32,104 nucleotides of DNA from NCBI GenBank assembly GCA_030037335.1, contig JASHRN010000213.1:1-32104 (forward strand), written 5' to 3'. This DNA is from Candidatus Acidiferrales bacterium. GTDB lineage: Bacteria > Acidobacteriota > Terriglobia > Acidiferrales > UBA7541. Below are positions 30,715 to 32,104 of this stretch, piece after piece; position 1 is the stretch's first letter; each line of letters begins with the position of its first letter. The notes under the pieces are model-generated. The model was given only the letters and a program-made list of their open reading frames with translations. It did not search any database and was not told where the DNA came from. The position numbers were made by a program, and so were the translations under genes.

Positions 30715-31522
30715 CGCGCATTACGTCGAAACGCTGACGAGCTTCAGCGGCGCGTCGGTGGGCCGCATGATTCCGATTTCCAAAATTCATCCGAACCCGG
30801 ACCAGCCGCGGAAAGCACTGGGAGATTTGTCGGAACTGACGCAGTCGGTGAAGGAAAAAGGCGTGCTGGAACCGCTGTTGGTGCGTTACATGCCGCGCGA
30901 AGACACCTATTACATTATTTCGGGCGAGCGGCGGTATCACGCTTCGCAGGCGGCGGGGCTTCCCGAGTTGCCGTGCATCGAGAAAATTGCGGATGACGCG
31001 GAGACTTTGGAACTAGCGCTGATTGAAAATTTGCAGCGCAAGGATTTGACGGCATTCGAAGAAGCGGACGGATTGTACCGGCTGGCGGAGCAGTTCGATT
31101 ACACGCATGACGACATTGCGAAGAAAATCGGGAGGGCGCGATCTTCAGTGACGGAGACGCTTTCGATTCGCAATATTCCGAATGCGATTCGCAAGACGTG
31201 CATTGAAAAAGGGATTGTGTCGAAGTCGCTGCTGCTGCAAGTGGCGCGACAGCCGAACGAAAAGAAGATGAGCGAAATGGTGGTGCAGATCGCGCACAGC
31301 GGATTGACGCGCGATGAAGCGCGGCGCGTACGGCAGGAAGAAAATGCGACGGAGGCGCGCCCTCGGCCGTTTGTGTACGATTATCATGCGGCGGATCACT
31401 CATATCATCTCCGCATCCAGTTCAACCGCAGCCAGATTTCCCGCGACGAGATGATCAGCGCCCTGCGCGAAGTCCTCGTCGAACTCCAGCGCAACTCAAT
31501 GTCCGCATCCTCCGCCGCTTAG
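30668..31522 (+). CDS. parB: ParB/Spo0J partition protein
   Basis: A 284-residue protein from GTG 30668 behind GGAGG (30654-30658). The N-terminal domain has the CTP-binding segments SKIHPNPDQPRKALG and the signature IISGERRYHASQAAG. The central helix-turn-helix reads AFEEADGLYRLAEQFDYTHDDIAKKIGRARSSVTETLSIRNIP. The C-terminal part (RIQFNRSQISRDEMISALREVLVELQR) is a dimerisation helix. Start choice: a longer ORF upstream lies within parA in another frame. In known systems ParB loads at parS and spreads as a CTP clamp. I found no TGTTTCACGTGAAACA-like parS site in this window. Confidence 0.93.
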   Translation: MSKRIGLPVTLKMRHDAHYVETLTSFSGASVGRMIPISKIHPNPDQPRKALGDLSELTQSVKEKGVLEPLLVRYMPREDTYYIISGERRYHASQAAGLPELPCIEKIADDAETLELALIENLQRKDLTAFEEADGLYRLAEQFDYTHDDIAKKIGRARSSVTETLSIRNIPNAIRKTCIEKGIVSKSLLLQVARQPNEKKMSEMVVQIAHSGLTRDEARRVRQEENATEARPRPFVYDYHAADHSYHLRIQFNRSQISRDEMISALREVLVELQRNSMSASSAA

Positions 31523-31623
31523 CCTCGCTTTGTAGTAGAGTGGGCGTGTTGGTTGGCGCGTGGAGCTCAATGGGGAACGAAAATGTAGGATGAACCGCGT
31601 CGATTCAACGAAGGAGAAGACAC

Positions 31624-32104
31624 ATGACGCTACCCCAAATGCATGGAACTGCTTTTATCGCAGTTGCAGGTTTCTTCCTGGCAACGGTGTTTGCCTCGGG
31701 AGCGGCTGCTCAGACGAACACGCCAGCCGGTGTGAAGAATATCGTGCTGGTTCATGGTGCATGGGCCGACGGATCGAGCTGGTCAAAAGTGATCACGTTG
31801 CTCCACGCTAAAGGTTTCCACTCTGTTGCGGTGCAAATTCCTCTGACCTCGTTGGCGGATGATGTTGCAACCACCAAGCGCGCCATCGCGTTACAGGATG
31901 GCCCGGTCATTCTCGTCGGGCATTCCTACGGCGGCGCGGTGATTACGGAGGCAGGGAACGATTCGAAGGTGGTCGGCCTAGTCTTCGTGGCGGCGTGGGC
32001 TCCAGCGGAAGGCGAGTCGGTGGGCAGCATCGGCGCGAAGTATCCGCCAGCTCCGCTAAACAGTGAGGTCCGCCCCGATGCGCAAGGCTTTCTGTCCATA
32101 AGCC
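31624..32104 (+). CDS. Secreted alpha/beta hydrolase (3' end beyond window)
   Basis: Starts ATG 31624 with AAGGAG (31611-31616) at 7 nt and remains open to the window edge. The N-terminal signal peptide (about 1-29, FIAVAGFFLATVFASGAAAQ) precedes a hydrolase domain: VLVHGAWADGSSW (oxyanion-hole region) and the nucleophile elbow LVGHSYGGAVI. Later catalytic residues lie outside the window. The pattern is common in small secreted esterase-like enzymes of the MenH/pimeloyl-ACP esterase-like group; no substrate can be assigned. Confidence 0.88.
   Translation, partial: MTLPQMHGTAFIAVAGFFLATVFASGAAAQTNTPAGVKNIVLVHGAWADGSSWSKVITLLHAKGFHSVAVQIPLTSLADDVATTKRAIALQDGPVILVGHSYGGAVITEAGNDSKVVGLVFVAAWAPAEGESVGSIGAKYPPAPLNSEVRPDAQGFLSIS

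Noticed and set aside
1-32104. CRISPR arrays, tRNA or rRNA genes
   Set aside because: No regularly spaced repeats with unique spacers, and no cloverleaf or rRNA-like sequence were seen on reading both strands; a covariance scan was not possible.

Overview
The window reads as a chromosomal segment of a GC-rich Gram-negative bacterium, most likely an acidobacterium. The evidence is the gene repertoire (a Ser/Thr kinase fused to a PD40 propeller, a BlaI/BlaR-type pair fused to an efflux-adaptor domain, YpdA, an amidase-GerMN-RNase PH-RdgB operon) and intergenic regions packed with short dispersed palindromic (REP-like) repeats. This assignment is inference; there is no rRNA or tRNA in the window to confirm it.

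Layout. 1-2390: 3' part of a membrane Ser/Thr kinase with a beta-propeller sensor. 2391-5900: a BlaI/M56-peptidase regulatory module on the minus strand, with a near-consensus promoter and embedded operator, bracketed by two almost identical 117-bp direct repeats. 5900-8693: inositol-3-phosphate synthase and an aspartase/fumarase family lyase, probably co-transcribed. 8694-12430: an accessory stretch with a small GIY-YIG protein flanked by inverted and direct REP-like elements, a lower-GC orphan gene, a DUF433 antitoxin with a frameshifted DUF5615 toxin remnant between short direct repeats, and a CxxC/HTH protein. 12986-15777: a tight housekeeping operon (amidase, GerMN lipoprotein-like protein, RNase PH, RdgB). 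16022-22450: a SnoaL-like secreted protein, TrpS, an acyl-CoA dehydrogenase with the tail of a second copy beside it, several hypothetical proteins and an orphan LytTR response regulator. 22879-25281: an isolated NuoI and a YpdA-type flavoprotein separated by a repeat-rich tract and a frameshifted two-helix mini-protein. 25408-27703: a RibD-C family reductase and an ECF sigma factor coupled to a membrane protein with a SecD-like periplasmic domain. 28462-32104: an M50-like membrane protease with a zinc ribbon, an unusual leader region with mini-ORFs and a 15-nt perfect complement of the 16S 3' tail, parA-parB, and the start of a secreted alpha/beta hydrolase.

Most notable: (i) the BlaR-like M56 protease whose sensor portion is a POTRA-like plus efflux-adaptor module, sitting between 117-bp direct repeats; (ii) the sigma factor paired with a SecD-P1-like membrane partner; (iii) the leader region upstream of parA; (iv) multiple gene remnants and REP-like elements that indicate active local turnover.
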